Position numbers and translations under genes: made by a program
Shown: piece by piece, positions 33,018 through 42,353 of the stretch
Position numbering within the stretch: the stretch's first letter is position 1
How the letters are laid out: the number at the start of each line of letters is the position of its first letter
Notes under the pieces: model-generated
Database searches by the model: none
The model's input: only the letters and a program-made list of their open reading frames with translations
Told to the model about the DNA's origin: nothing
DNA from: Burkholderia sp. WSM2232
GTDB taxonomy: Bacteria > Pseudomonadota > Gammaproteobacteria > Burkholderiales > Burkholderiaceae
DNA length: 64,000 bases
Reading direction: 5' to 3'
NCBI RefSeq assembly: GCF_000472545.1
Contig: NZ_KI421432.1
Coordinates: 418,577 to 482,576, forward strand

Positions 33018-34247
33018 ATGTCTACAGCGCCATCACTGGCTTCTTCGCCTTCGACATCGCTCGACGCTCGTGCGCTTTTTGCCACGCTCGCCGGACTGAG
33101 CGGCAGCCTCGTCGCAATCGGACTCGCGCGTTTTGCGTATACGCCGCTGATTCCATCGCTGATTCAGGCGCACTGGTTCACGTCGTCGCAAGCAGTTACA
33201 TTGGGCGCCGCGAATTTCGCCGGCTATCTGATCGGCGCGCTGATCGGCCGACCGCTTGCGTCCGCATTGTCGAACCGGACCGCACTGCGCATGTTGATGG
33301 CGGTGGTTACCGCGGCATTTTTCGCATGCGCGTATCCGTTGTCGATAAGCTGGTTTTTCGTGTGGCGCTTGCTGTCGGGCATCTCCGGTGGCGCCATCAT
33401 GGTGCTGGTCGCGACCTCCATTCTTCCGCACATTCCGGCACCGCGCCGCGGCTTCGTGAGCGGCATGATCTTTCTCGGACTCGGACTCGGTATTGCGGCC
33501 TCCGGCACACTGATTCCAGAACTTCTTCATTTCGGATTACGAATTACATGGTTCGGACTGGGCACGGTCGCGCTCATCCTCACAGCGGTGAGCTGGTTCG
33601 GCTGGCCGTCGACGAACCCGCCCGCGCCCGTCGCGGCACCCGCCCATCATCAGACTGCGCAAACCGCCACGCTCGGGCTGCGCGTGCTGTATGCGCAATA
33701 CGCGGCCAACGCACTTGGTCTCGTGCCGGCAATGATTCTGCTCGTCGATTACGTGGCGCGCGGTCTGGGCCGCGGTGCAGGGATCGGCGCCAACTACTGG
33801 GTGCTGTACGGGCTCGCGGCCATCGCAGGGCCGGTGATCGCCGGCAACATTGCGGATCGTATCGGTTACGGCAAGGCTTATGGCGTGGCATTGCTGCTGC
33901 AAGCCGCCGCTGTTGCGCTGCTCGCGCTCTCGGGTAACGCGTGGGTGTTGGCCTTGTCGACGGTAATACTCGGCGTCTTCACGCCCGGCGTCGTCCCGCT
34001 CGCGCTCGGCCGCATTCATGAACTCGTGCCGCACGATCACACGGAACAGCGCGCCTCATGGAGCCGCGCGACCACGGCGTTCGCACTCTTTCAGGCGCTC
34101 GGCGGTTATGGGTACTCGTATCTGTTTTCGCATTCGCATAACAACTACGCGCTGATCTTTGCATGCGGCGCTGTTGCGCTGGCAGGCGCGTTCATCGGGG
34201 ACTTGATCGCTTCACGCGTCGCCACACCGGACACTCCAGCGGTCTAA
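33018..34247 (+). CDS. YbfB/YjiJ family MFS transporter
   Basis: This 409-residue protein has about 12 transmembrane helices. The signatures of the family are IGLARFAYTPLIPSLIQ in helix 1 and ANFAGYLIGALIGRPLA in helix 2. It is probably an inner-membrane exporter or uptake carrier of a small molecule. AAAGGA precedes the ATG. It is downstream of the TetR gene, probably co-transcribed. A second member of the same family is encoded 2.3 kb away on the other strand (36523-37761). Confidence 0.85.
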   Translation: MSTAPSLASSPSTSLDARALFATLAGLSGSLVAIGLARFAYTPLIPSLIQAHWFTSSQAVTLGAANFAGYLIGALIGRPLASALSNRTALRMLMAVVTAAFFACAYPLSISWFFVWRLLSGISGGAIMVLVATSILPHIPAPRRGFVSGMIFLGLGLGIAASGTLIPELLHFGLRITWFGLGTVALILTAVSWFGWPSTNPPAPVAAPAHHQTAQTATLGLRVLYAQYAANALGLVPAMILLVDYVARGLGRGAGIGANYWVLYGLAAIAGPVIAGNIADRIGYGKAYGVALLLQAAAVALLALSGNAWVLALSTVILGVFTPGVVPLALGRIHELVPHDHTEQRASWSRATTAFALFQALGGYGYSYLFSHSHNNYALIFACGAVALAGAFIGDLIASRVATPDTPAV

Positions 34248-34392
34248 GTAAGAGCCCTGCGCTTTCTGCGTTGGGCACAACGCTTGCTCCGCATAGGTCA
34301 CGACACTGTCTTGCGCCAGGTACTGTTGCACGTTCAGCATGCGTGCGCGACCTTCGCGCAAGACAGCGCCATCAACCAAGTGGAGGTCATAC

Positions 34393-34548
34393 ATGTTGGG
34401 AACTATTCTTCTGGTTGTGCTGATTCTTCTCCTTATCGGCGCGTTGCCGACCTGGCCACATAGCCGCTCCTGGGGTTATGCGCCTACGGGTGGTCTGGGC
34501 CTCGTGCTGATTGTCGTGATCGTGCTGCTTGTCGTCGGCGTCATATAG
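34393..34548 (+). CDS. DUF3309 small membrane protein
   Basis: This 51-residue protein is two hydrophobic helices joined by a loop (PTWPHSRSWGYAPTGG), the typical DUF3309 form (MLGTILLVVLILLLIGALP). GGAGG precedes the ATG. Such peptides are common in proteobacteria, often linked to stress, with no known mechanism. Confidence 0.88.
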   Translation: MLGTILLVVLILLLIGALPTWPHSRSWGYAPTGGLGLVLIVVIVLLVVGVI

Positions 34549-34689
34549 CCATTCGCTTGACGCAATCACACACGTAGATCAATGCGGACCTGGCCGCCGG
34601 GTTGCGATGCAGTTGAACTGCTCGCCTACCCGGCGGCCTTGCTACATCCGCACGTCGTCACAAACGCTAGTCAGCACCGAGGAATTGCG

Positions 34690-35490
34690 ATGGAAAAGTT
34701 ACTTGCCAATCAGTTCGCGCTGGTCACAGGCGCAAGCTCCGGCATTGGCTATGGCGTCGCGCAAGCGCTTGCCCATGCCGGCGCGTCAATTGCGCTGAAT
34801 TATCATTCGCACGCCGAATCAGCGGAGGAACTTGCCGACGAGATCAATCAGTCAGGCGGCACGGCGTTCGCAGTACAAGGCGACGTGTCCAATCCCGAGG
34901 ACGTGGAGGCCATGTTCGACGAATGCCGCGCCCGCTTCGGCACGCTCGATATCGTCGTTGCAAATTCCGGCCTGCAGAGGGACAGCGCTATCGCCGATAT
35001 GTCGATGGACGACTGGCAAACCGTGCTCGGCACGAATCTGACGGGGCAGTTCCTCACTGCACAAGCCGCCGTGAAAGAGTTTCGGCGGCGTGGGCCGACC
35101 TCGGCATCGAAAGCACTGGGCAAGATTATCTGCATGAGCTCGGTGCACGAGGTCATTCCGTGGGCCGGGCATGTCAACTACGCCGCGTCGAAGGGCGGCG
35201 TGCAGATGTTTATGAAGTCGCTCGCGCAAGAAGTCGCGCCCGAGGGGATTCGCGTGAACTCCATCGCTCCTGGCGCCATTCGCACGAAGATAAATCGCGA
35301 CGCGTGGGACACGAGCGCCGCAAGCACGAAGTTACTGCAATTGATCCCATACGGCCGTGTTGGCGAAGTGGAAGACATAGGCAAGGCCGCAGTCTGGCTC
35401 GCATCCGATGAAAGCGATTACGTTGTAGGCACAACCTTATTCGTCGACGGCGGAATGGCGCTGTATCCGGGCTTTATCGACAACGGCTAG
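34690..35490 (+). CDS. Short-chain dehydrogenase/reductase (glucose 1-dehydrogenase-like)
   Basis: This 266-residue enzyme has the classical SDR elements: TGASSGIGYG for NAD(P) binding, NSG after strand 4, a catalytic Ser in MSSVHE, YAASK (Tyr and Lys) and the C-terminal GTTLFVDGGMALYPGF that is frequent in glucose 1-dehydrogenase-like members. GAGGAA precedes the ATG at 34690. It is monocistronic or followed by the tiny membrane peptide 107 bp away. The substrate is not determinable. Confidence 0.88.
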   Translation: MEKLLANQFALVTGASSGIGYGVAQALAHAGASIALNYHSHAESAEELADEINQSGGTAFAVQGDVSNPEDVEAMFDECRARFGTLDIVVANSGLQRDSAIADMSMDDWQTVLGTNLTGQFLTAQAAVKEFRRRGPTSASKALGKIICMSSVHEVIPWAGHVNYAASKGGVQMFMKSLAQEVAPEGIRVNSIAPGAIRTKINRDAWDTSAASTKLLQLIPYGRVGEVEDIGKAAVWLASDESDYVVGTTLFVDGGMALYPGFIDNG

Positions 35491-35597
35491 CAAGACGCGG
35501 TGCGCAGGCATTCATCAGGCAAACGCTGCGCACGCCCCGGGCACGCGTCATGCTGAACCTCCGTCGTGTTCCAACCCGATACGAAAGGAGAGACATC

Positions 35598-35672
35598 ATG
35601 CCTTATCTACTTGGCTGGCTTCTGGGTGTTCCGGTGATCGTGCTGGTGATTCTGTACCTCATCTTCCATTGA
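35598..35672 (+). CDS. 24-residue membrane peptide
   Basis: A tiny gene encodes MPYLLGWLLGVPVIVLVILY followed by LIFH. It is one hydrophobic helix. AAAGGAG lies seven bases before the ATG, and a terminator hairpin follows 21 bp after the stop, which together make it a real gene. I recall near-identical peptides as unannotated or hypothetical entries in other proteobacteria; the function is unknown. Confidence 0.7.
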   Translation: MPYLLGWLLGVPVIVLVILYLIFH

Positions 35673-35693
35673 TCATTCGAAACAGGCTTCATG

Positions 35694-35723
35694 GCGCGGC
35701 CCTTCTGTGGCCGCGCGTCTTTT
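35694..35723 (+). terminator. Rho-independent terminator after the membrane peptide
   Basis: GCGCGGCC pairs with GGCCGCGC around a seven-base loop and is followed by GTCTTTT. Confidence 0.7.
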
Positions 35724-35977
35724 CACGCAGCACTTCACGCGAGTGCCTTACATGCGTTCGGCCGGGGCGAGGGTTCGCTGCGACGTGGTAGCGGCGCAAC
35801 TCGTTCTCATGCTGGCTTCGGTAAAAGCAGCGTTATACCGCTAGCGGCTTGTGGCCGCGCGTGGTCGCCGGGAGATAGGCGATCCGGACGGTTGTCCCGG
35901 GCACGAAGGCACCGTCAAAATATACCGGGACCCACGCTGGATAGGCTTCCTAATGCGCCGCGCGATCGGGCGACTAG

Positions 35978-35999
35978 CGGAAGGTTCTTCCGATAGAAT
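35978..35999 (+). promoter_or_regulatory. Possible promoter/operator of the Lrp gene
   Basis: CGGAAG-GTT-CTTCCG is a perfect inverted repeat directly followed by TAGAAT, a likely -10 box, 33 bp before the Lrp start. The -35 is poor, which fits a regulated promoter. The rest of 35724-35977 shows nothing clear. Confidence 0.4.
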
Positions 36000-36032
36000 C
36001 ATGTCTGAACGAACAATCTTCCGGGGCGTCCC

Positions 36033-36506
36033 ATGAGCACCAAGATCCGCGCGCTGGACAATCAGGACCGCAGAATCCTCCGCGCATTGCAAAAGAACGC
36101 GCGCGTGAGTAATGCGGAACTGGCCGAACTCGTCGGCATGTCGACCACCGCGTGCTGGAACCGCACACGTCAGCTCGAAAGCGAAGGCTATATTCGCGGC
36201 TACGTTGCGCTGCTCGACCAGCAGAAGCTCGGTCTTGCAGACATCGTGCTGCTCGAAGTCACGCTCGATCGTCACGATGACGACGCGCTCGCCCGCTTCG
36301 GCGCCGAACTCGCGACGCTCACCGAGGTCCTGGAGGCGTACCTCGTATCCGGCGATTATGACTATCTGGTAAAGGTCGCCGTAGACGGCACCGCGGGCTA
36401 CGAGCGATTCCTGCGAGAAAAGCTATACAAGATCGCGGGCATTCGTCATAGCCGCTCCATGTTCGCGTTGCGCTGCATGAAGAGCATTCCGTCGGTGCAG
36501 GTCTAG
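36033..36506 (+). CDS. Lrp/AsnC family transcriptional regulator
   Basis: This 157-residue protein has the Lrp helix-turn-helix (LDNQDRRILRALQKNARVSN, then AELVGMSTTACWNRTRQLE) and the RAM ligand domain (VLEAYLVSGDYDYLVKV). It regulates amino-acid or small-molecule genes. It converges on the MFS gene 36523-37761, with only 16 bp between stops. Its targets are unknown, but Lrp-type regulators next to exporters commonly control them. Confidence 0.9.
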   Translation: MSTKIRALDNQDRRILRALQKNARVSNAELAELVGMSTTACWNRTRQLESEGYIRGYVALLDQQKLGLADIVLLEVTLDRHDDDALARFGAELATLTEVLEAYLVSGDYDYLVKVAVDGTAGYERFLREKLYKIAGIRHSRSMFALRCMKSIPSVQV

Positions 36507-36522
36507 TGCCGCGACTCGCAGT

Positions 36523-37761
36523 TCAGTCTGCGCGCAGCGGCTTTTGACACACGGCGAGCAGCGCGCCGCCCGCCAGCAGCAGTGCGGAATAGATGAGACC
36601 GCGAGCAAGGCCCGCTCCGTCCGATACCCAGCCAATTACCATTGGCCCCACAATCTGCCCGAACGCGAACACGATGGTGAAGGCACTAATGCCTTTGGCC
36701 CAATGGCTTGCCGGCAGATTGTGGCGCACGAATGCCGTGGTGGATGCAACGGCCGACAGGAACGTCGCGCCGAACAGCGCGCCGGATGCAAAAGCAATCC
36801 ACGCTTGCGTGAAGAGTGCCGGCAACAGCGTCGCAACCGCTAGGAGCGCATTGAGCGCGGCCAATGCCTGACCGCCGCGCATGCGGTCGAGCAGGCCAGA
36901 CCATAGACGCGCCGAGAACACCGTTGCCACACCCAGCAACAGATAAAACCCCGTGACAACAGCGGCACTCATGCCAGCGTTACGCAACAGCGCAACGATG
37001 AACGTCATATAGCCGATATAGCCGACGCCGAACAAGCCATACCCGGCGAGTACCCAGGCAAAGCCCGGCCAACGCGCGGCATCGCTCGTTCCGGCGCCGC
37101 GCGCACCCGGTGCCGCCACGGCGTGCAAGCGCCCGATTCTGCGCGCTGCGCCCACGGCCGCCACGGTAAAAAGCGCGCACGCGGCAGCCAGCGCGAACCA
37201 CGCGAACTGCCAGCCATGTGCACGGTCGAGAATCGTCAACGGCACCAGTACGGACGAAGCGACGATGCCCCATCCGGTGCCGCCGTAGTACAGGCCAAGC
37301 ACAAGCCCGGCATCGCGTGGTCTCGCCGATGCAAGCCGCGCGGCCAGCACACCGCCGCTGATAAAAATCGCCGCGCTGGCTACGCCGGTTATCACGCGGA
37401 GCAACAGCAGCAGATTTGTGTCGGCGACAAGACCGCTAGCAGCCATTAGCAACGCGGTAGCGCCGCAACCGGCCACGCATAGTGTGTCTGCCCGCCAGCG
37501 GCGTGCGAAATGCGGGAAAGCCAGCGCGCCGAGCAAATAGCCGAGCGCGTTGGCGGTGTTCATCGCGCCGGCTTCCGCGAAGGTCCAGCCGAGGTCCTGT
37601 TTCATCGACGGTAACAGCAGCGCGTAAGCAAAGCGTGCGAACCCCAGTGCTATCGCGCTTCCTAGCGATAAGGCAGCGGCGAGCATCAGCGTTGGCAAGC
37701 GTTGCGGGGCTTCGTCGGCTGCGGAGGAGGAATGCGCGGCTGCGCACGGATCTGTCGGCAT
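36523..37761 (-). CDS. YbfB/YjiJ family MFS transporter
   Basis: This 412-residue protein has about 12 transmembrane helices, with the family block LGFARFAYALLLPSMKQDL in helix 1 and NTANALGYLLGALAFP in helix 2. It is a paralogue of the transporter at 33018-34247. It is convergent with the Lrp-type regulator. The start is taken at ATG 37761; the ribosome site is weak. Confidence 0.85.
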   Translation of the reverse strand: MPTDPCAAAHSSSAADEAPQRLPTLMLAAALSLGSAIALGFARFAYALLLPSMKQDLGWTFAEAGAMNTANALGYLLGALAFPHFARRWRADTLCVAGCGATALLMAASGLVADTNLLLLLRVITGVASAAIFISGGVLAARLASARPRDAGLVLGLYYGGTGWGIVASSVLVPLTILDRAHGWQFAWFALAAACALFTVAAVGAARRIGRLHAVAAPGARGAGTSDAARWPGFAWVLAGYGLFGVGYIGYMTFIVALLRNAGMSAAVVTGFYLLLGVATVFSARLWSGLLDRMRGGQALAALNALLAVATLLPALFTQAWIAFASGALFGATFLSAVASTTAFVRHNLPASHWAKGISAFTIVFAFGQIVGPMVIGWVSDGAGLARGLIYSALLLAGGALLAVCQKPLRAD

Positions 37762-37921
37762 AAGTTAATGTGCGTGAGCAGACATGGTTGCGAGGCGGTT
37801 TTATGTGTTCGGCTGCGAGTGCCCGGGGGCCTCGCCATCTTATCTGGAGACGCGGCGCGGGGCTGACAGTTAGTTGCATTCGCGGCGCACTGGCATGCCC
37901 TGAAATACTTGAACAACCGCG

Positions 37922-38623
37922 CTATGAGGCAAGCGGCGTCGACGACCACGCAACGCAAGCAGCATAGCCCTCTGGCGCAGCGATCCACTGCGCGGCTATG
38001 GTCCGCATATCGTCGGGAATCGCCTTGCGCAGCGTGACGCAACGGCCCTCGCGCGGCAGCACAGTCAAATGCTGCAAACCGCGCGCGATGCCCGCGCCCG
38101 TCGTCTTCACCAGCGCTTCCTTTGCGGTCCATGCGTCGTAGAACGCAGCCATTTGCTGCGAAGGAGCGAGGCGCTCGATCCACGCCGCCTCATCCGGGTC
38201 CAACGTCAACGCGATGATGGAGCGCCAGTCGAAGGTACTGACGCACTGCTCGATATCCACGCCCACGCGCCGCGCCGCCGAAATCGCGATCAGGCCGCAC
38301 GCGCCTGCATGCGATACGTTGAAGTCGAGCGCGCTCGAGGCCGCGAGCCGCGGGCGACCGTTTTCGTCGACGCTCAGGCGGACAGCGCGAGCATCCGCGC
38401 CGCTGCGTTGGGCGAGCAACTCGCGCAACGCAGCGCGCGTCGTGGCAAAGCGCAGCGCGTCTTCGTGGCGGCGAAACCGCTGCGCCCTGTTGCGCTCTTC
38501 GTCACTAAGGGATCGAAACGCAGGCGCATCGAGCGATGCATCGAAAGACACGTCGACCCGCCACAACGACACATCGGGCGGGCCTTCATGCTGCAGCGGG
38601 ACAGGCTCGAGAGTGGCAGACAT
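37922..38623 (-). CDS. 4'-phosphopantetheinyl transferase (Sfp type)
   Basis: This 233-residue enzyme has the signatures GVDIEQC (Mg/CoA binding) and WTAKEALVKTTGAG, with RPRLAASSALDFNVSHAG upstream. It transfers phosphopantetheine from CoA to carrier-protein domains. Size and motifs fit the Sfp/AcpT-type group serving polyketide, peptide or fatty-acid carriers. No such synthase is nearby. I favour ATG 38623 (MSATLEP) over 38641. It follows the MFS cluster on the same strand. Confidence 0.88.
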   Translation of the reverse strand: MSATLEPVPLQHEGPPDVSLWRVDVSFDASLDAPAFRSLSDEERNRAQRFRRHEDALRFATTRAALRELLAQRSGADARAVRLSVDENGRPRLAASSALDFNVSHAGACGLIAISAARRVGVDIEQCVSTFDWRSIIALTLDPDEAAWIERLAPSQQMAAFYDAWTAKEALVKTTGAGIARGLQHLTVLPREGRCVTLRKAIPDDMRTIAAQWIAAPEGYAACVAWSSTPLAS

Positions 38624-38690
38624 CGCAAGAATGAGGCGCAATGGAATTCTGCGACTCTACACGATGGCGCTTTCGCATACTGCGCGACCT

Positions 38691-40022
38691 TCACACCGCC
38701 TTGCTTTCCTTCGGCACGCCAACCAGCAGCGCAATGCCGCTCGCGAACAACAGTATGGTCAGCAGATACAGCGCGTTGTCCATGCTGCCGGTGTGCGTCT
38801 TGATCTGGCCGATCACCCACGGGCTCACAATGCCGCTCGTGATGCCAATGCTGCTGATCAATGCAATGCCGCCCGCCGCCGCTGCACCCGACAGATAACT
38901 CGACGGCACAGTCCAGAAGATCGGCAGCGCCGCAAAAATCAGCACGGCGGCAAGCGAGAGAATCCCGAGCATCGCGGGAAAACTGCTTAAATGCAGTGTC
39001 AAAAGCGAAAGCGCGAGACCGCCGCCGATCGTGCAGACCGCAAAGTGCCGGCGACGCTCGCCGCGCCGGTCCGAATGACGCGCAATCAGAATGAGGCCGC
39101 CCGCGCCGATTGCATTCGGAATGACGCTGTACAAGCTGATTGCCAGAACATCGCGAATCCCGAAGTCGCGAATCATCAACGGCATCCAGAAGTTCAGCGT
39201 CAACGACGCGCAGGTCAGCGAGAAATAGATGAATGCGAACAGGTAGACGCGCGGATTGCGCAACGCCTGCATGAACGAATGGGATGAGTGCGACGCATGT
39301 GAAGATGCCGCGCCTTTCTCGTCGCGTTGCGCGATCAATTGCGCTTTCTCGTCAGCCGTGAGCCATTTGGCGTCCTGCGGTCCGTCGACCAGATAGACCG
39401 CGGCAATCAGCGCGAGAATGACCGCCGGCGCTCCCTCTATGACGAACATCCACTGCCAGCCGAACAGACCCAGCACGCCGCCCATATCGCGCATGATCCA
39501 TCCCGACACGAGGCCGCCCAGCACGCCCGCCACCGCCACCCCAGCAAAGAAGATCGACAGCACTGCTGCGCGCCGCCGGGCGGGATACCAATACGTGAGG
39601 TACAGCACGATGCCCGGAAAGAAACCCGCCTCGAACACGCCGAGCAAAAAGCGCAGCATGTAGAAGTGCGCGGGCGTCGATACCATCATCATGCCGACCG
39701 AGGCCATGCCCCACAGCAGCATGATGCGCGTAAACGTTCGACGCGCGCCGAACCTGGCAAGCAGCAGGTTGCTTGGCACCTCGCAGAGCACATAGCCGAT
39801 ATAGAACACGGCCGCACCCAGCCCATACATGGCGTCGCTAAAACCGAGGTCGTGCTTCATCTGCAACTGCGCAAAGCCAATGTTGATGCGGTCGAGAAAC
39901 GACACCACGTAGCATAGAAACAGGAACGGGATGATGCGCAGCGACACCTTGCGATACAGCAGATCGTCGTGCGCGGCGGCGCTCGAGGCCGGCTCGAGCG
40001 CCGGTGCGAGGGATTGACTCAT
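38691..40022 (-). CDS. MFS transporter, anion:cation symporter family
   Basis: This 443-residue protein has 12 predicted helices. The family signature is CYVVSFLDRINIGFAQLQMK in helix 1, followed by EVPSNLLLARFGARR and GVFEAGFFPGIVLYLTYWYP. These carriers bring in organic acids, including aromatic acids and tartrate. It sits downstream of the FAD monooxygenase group on the same strand, so it probably imports the aromatic substrate of that cluster. The 270-bp gap upstream carries short GTTGCTGC repeats at about 40098-40147. Confidence 0.88.
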   Translation of the reverse strand: MSQSLAPALEPASSAAAHDDLLYRKVSLRIIPFLFLCYVVSFLDRINIGFAQLQMKHDLGFSDAMYGLGAAVFYIGYVLCEVPSNLLLARFGARRTFTRIMLLWGMASVGMMMVSTPAHFYMLRFLLGVFEAGFFPGIVLYLTYWYPARRRAAVLSIFFAGVAVAGVLGGLVSGWIMRDMGGVLGLFGWQWMFVIEGAPAVILALIAAVYLVDGPQDAKWLTADEKAQLIAQRDEKGAASSHASHSSHSFMQALRNPRVYLFAFIYFSLTCASLTLNFWMPLMIRDFGIRDVLAISLYSVIPNAIGAGGLILIARHSDRRGERRRHFAVCTIGGGLALSLLTLHLSSFPAMLGILSLAAVLIFAALPIFWTVPSSYLSGAAAAGGIALISSIGITSGIVSPWVIGQIKTHTGSMDNALYLLTILLFASGIALLVGVPKESKAV

Positions 40023-40292
40023 CGGTTATCTCCAGACTTCAGGCGAGATGGGTCCAACGGACCCGGGGGTCCGGCGTGGTAAATCGCCGTGTTGTTGTGG
40101 GCGTTGCTGCTTCGCGTTGCTGCGCGGCGTTGCTGCTTGGCGTTGATGGGCCGCGTTGTCGCGCCGCGCATTTATGCCGCGCAGTTATGTGCAATTTGCG
40201 AGTGGACTTGCACGTCTGGCCGGCTGAGCGGCGCTGTGAATAACGCGCCGCCTCACAAGCCGCGCGCGCGTTCCTTCAACATGGATTGCGAC
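40023..40292. other. Gap with short GTTGCTGC repeats
   Basis: About 270 bases between the MFS and DUF2783 genes hold three near-tandem copies of GCGTTGCTGC-type sequence around 40098-40147 and no gene. No promoter is evident. Confidence 0.5.
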
Positions 40293-40529
40293 TCAGGCGG
40301 CAAGCGGATGGACTTCGCCGCCTTCCGGCGACACATCCGCCACGCCTTCGCGCGCATGCCGGATTGCTTCGAGCAGCGTCGCGTGGTCGCCGATATGGTT
40401 GGCCAGCAACAGAATGAGCTGAGCGTTGGCCGACTGGCTGCGCGCGTCGTCGAGGTCGCGATGCATGTCGATCAGCGCCTCATAAAAATCGTCGGGCCGC
40501 GCGAGATTGGGTTGAGTGTTCAGTGCCAC
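40293..40529 (-). CDS. DUF2783 domain-containing small protein
   Basis: This 78-residue helical protein begins VALNTQPNLARPDDFYEALI. DUF2783 proteins occur beside FAD-dependent aromatic monooxygenases of this type, as here, and have no known function; a subunit or stabiliser role is inferred. I chose GTG 40529 because CTGGAG lies nine bases upstream. The gap to the monooxygenase stop is 43 bp, so they form an operon. Confidence 0.75.
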   Translation of the reverse strand: MALNTQPNLARPDDFYEALIDMHRDLDDARSQSANAQLILLLANHIGDHATLLEAIRHAREGVADVSPEGGEVHPLAA

Positions 40530-40572
40530 AGTGTGTCTCCAGATTCTATTTTTTGCATTCAGGCTGCAGTGT

Positions 40573-42282
40573 TCAGGCAGTGCCTTCCACACACAATGCG
40601 CGCTTAAATGCCTGCTCGACCTTTAGCGGTTCGAGTTGCCGCCAGCGCGCACACACGTGCTGGTCCGGCCGGATCAGATAGAACGTGCCGGGTTTCGCGT
40701 CATAGCGCGCGCTTGCAAGACCCTCGGCGTCGCGCAGAAGCGTGGTGCCCGCGATGCTTGCGGGCCGCGTTTCGCCGCGCGTGATGACTACGAGCTTCAA
40801 CGGAATCGCGCTTGTGCGAAGCGCATCCAGCGCGGTTGCGGTTGCCGCGTCGATGCCTTCGTCGCCGCAAAAGAGCACGCCGGTAAATTGCTGGCCGAGA
40901 TGCCGGAGCAGCCACGCCGGTTCGCCATGCGCCTGCACCGGCGCATCGACACACGGTGCGCCGGGCACCATGAGGCCCTCGAAACCGTCGCTATCCGCGG
41001 TATTGAGCGGCGAATCGCCCAGTACCGCAGGAACGGAGAGGCGGCCGCTGTTGGTCAACTGCCGCGCAAACGGATGATGGCGCGCGAGCTTCAGCACGGC
41101 GTCGCGAAACACGCGGCTCACCGGGCTTTTCGGCGTGATGAAATCCGTCGAGCGCGTGGAGTTGCGGATGTTTTCGTCGGCGGCATATTCGCGTTCGCTC
41201 GCATAGGTGTCGAGCAACGCGTCCGACGCCTTGCCTTCCAGCACCATTGCCAGCTTCCACGCGAGGTTTTCCGCGTCCTGCACGCCGCTATTCGCACCGC
41301 GTGCGCCGAACGGCGACACGCCGTGTGCCGAGTCGCCCGCGAACAGCACGTTGCCGTGCCGGAAGCGTTCCATGCGCAAGCACGAAAACGTATAGACGCT
41401 GACCCATTCCAGCTCGAACCTGGCATCTGGCCCGAGCAATGCGCGCACGCGCGGAATTACGCGCTCAGGCGTTTTTTCGAGCACCGGATCGGCGTCCCAA
41501 CCAAGCTGAAAGTCGATTCGCCACACATTGTCCGGCTGACGGTGCAACAGCACCGACTGGTTCGGATGAAACGGCGGGTCGAACCAGAACCAGCGCTCGG
41601 TCGGAAAATCCGCTTCCATTTTCACGTCGGCGATCAGGAAGCGGTCTTTGAACGTCACGCCCTTGCTGTCGAGTCCCATCAGATTGCGGATCGGGCTGCG
41701 CGAGCCGTCGGCGGCAACGACATAGCGGCCACGCAATGCGTACTGACCGTTGGGCGTTTCTACAGTCAACGTGACGGCGGCGTCGCACGTGCCGGGTGTG
41801 CCGCTCTGCTCGATGCCGACTACTTTGCTTTTCCAGCGAATCTCGATGTTCGGCATCTCCTGCGCGCGCTCCAGCAGGAAGCCTTCAACGTAGTACTGCT
41901 GCAAGTTGATGAACGCGGGCCGATGATGGCCCGCCTCCGGCTGCAGATTGAACGTGTAGACGAGCTCGTCCTGGAGGAACACCTTGCCGACATTCCAGCT
42001 GATGCCCTTGTCCACCATGCGCTGGCCGCAACCGAGCCGATCGAAAATATCGAGCGAGCGCTTGGAAAAACAGATTGCGCGCGAGCCCGTGGACAGCGAA
42101 CAGTCGTCGTCCACGAGTATCACCGGCACACCTTGTTGCGCGAGATCGATTGCAGTAGCGAGGCCCACTGGCCCCGCACCGACCACGATCACGGGATAGA
42201 CCGTCTGCTCCCCGCCGTTGCGCGGGTCCTGCTCGCGGCACGGCTGGTATTCGAACGACAGCGTCTGGTAGTTGATGCTCAT
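40573..42282 (-). CDS. FAD-dependent aromatic-ring monooxygenase (MhpA/PheA-like)
   Basis: This 569-residue flavoprotein hydroxylase has the Rossmann GxGxxG in VVGAGPVGLATAIDLA, the DG motif in YVVAADGSRSPIRNLMGL and the GD motif in LFAGDSAHGVSPFGARG. It ends with a thioredoxin-like C-terminal domain typical of the phenol hydroxylase/MhpA class. It would use NAD(P)H and O2 to hydroxylate an aromatic acid or phenol. Neighbours (MBL-fold protein, DUF2783, MFS, two IclR regulators) define a catabolic unit. The substrate is not identified. Confidence 0.85.
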   Translation of the reverse strand: MSINYQTLSFEYQPCREQDPRNGGEQTVYPVIVVGAGPVGLATAIDLAQQGVPVILVDDDCSLSTGSRAICFSKRSLDIFDRLGCGQRMVDKGISWNVGKVFLQDELVYTFNLQPEAGHHRPAFINLQQYYVEGFLLERAQEMPNIEIRWKSKVVGIEQSGTPGTCDAAVTLTVETPNGQYALRGRYVVAADGSRSPIRNLMGLDSKGVTFKDRFLIADVKMEADFPTERWFWFDPPFHPNQSVLLHRQPDNVWRIDFQLGWDADPVLEKTPERVIPRVRALLGPDARFELEWVSVYTFSCLRMERFRHGNVLFAGDSAHGVSPFGARGANSGVQDAENLAWKLAMVLEGKASDALLDTYASEREYAADENIRNSTRSTDFITPKSPVSRVFRDAVLKLARHHPFARQLTNSGRLSVPAVLGDSPLNTADSDGFEGLMVPGAPCVDAPVQAHGEPAWLLRHLGQQFTGVLFCGDEGIDAATATALDALRTSAIPLKLVVITRGETRPASIAGTTLLRDAEGLASARYDAKPGTFYLIRPDQHVCARWRQLEPLKVEQAFKRALCVEGTA

Positions 42283-42353
42283 CTTGTGTCTCCGTCCATC
42301 CCCGCTTTGCTCTGATGGCTCTGCTGCGGTTCGCTTCTAAAGTTTTATGCCGC

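Noticed and set aside
40636..42315. Long plus-strand open frame opposite the FAD monooxygenase
   Set aside because: It mirrors a gene with full flavoprotein motifs, has no family signature and is a high-GC shadow frame.
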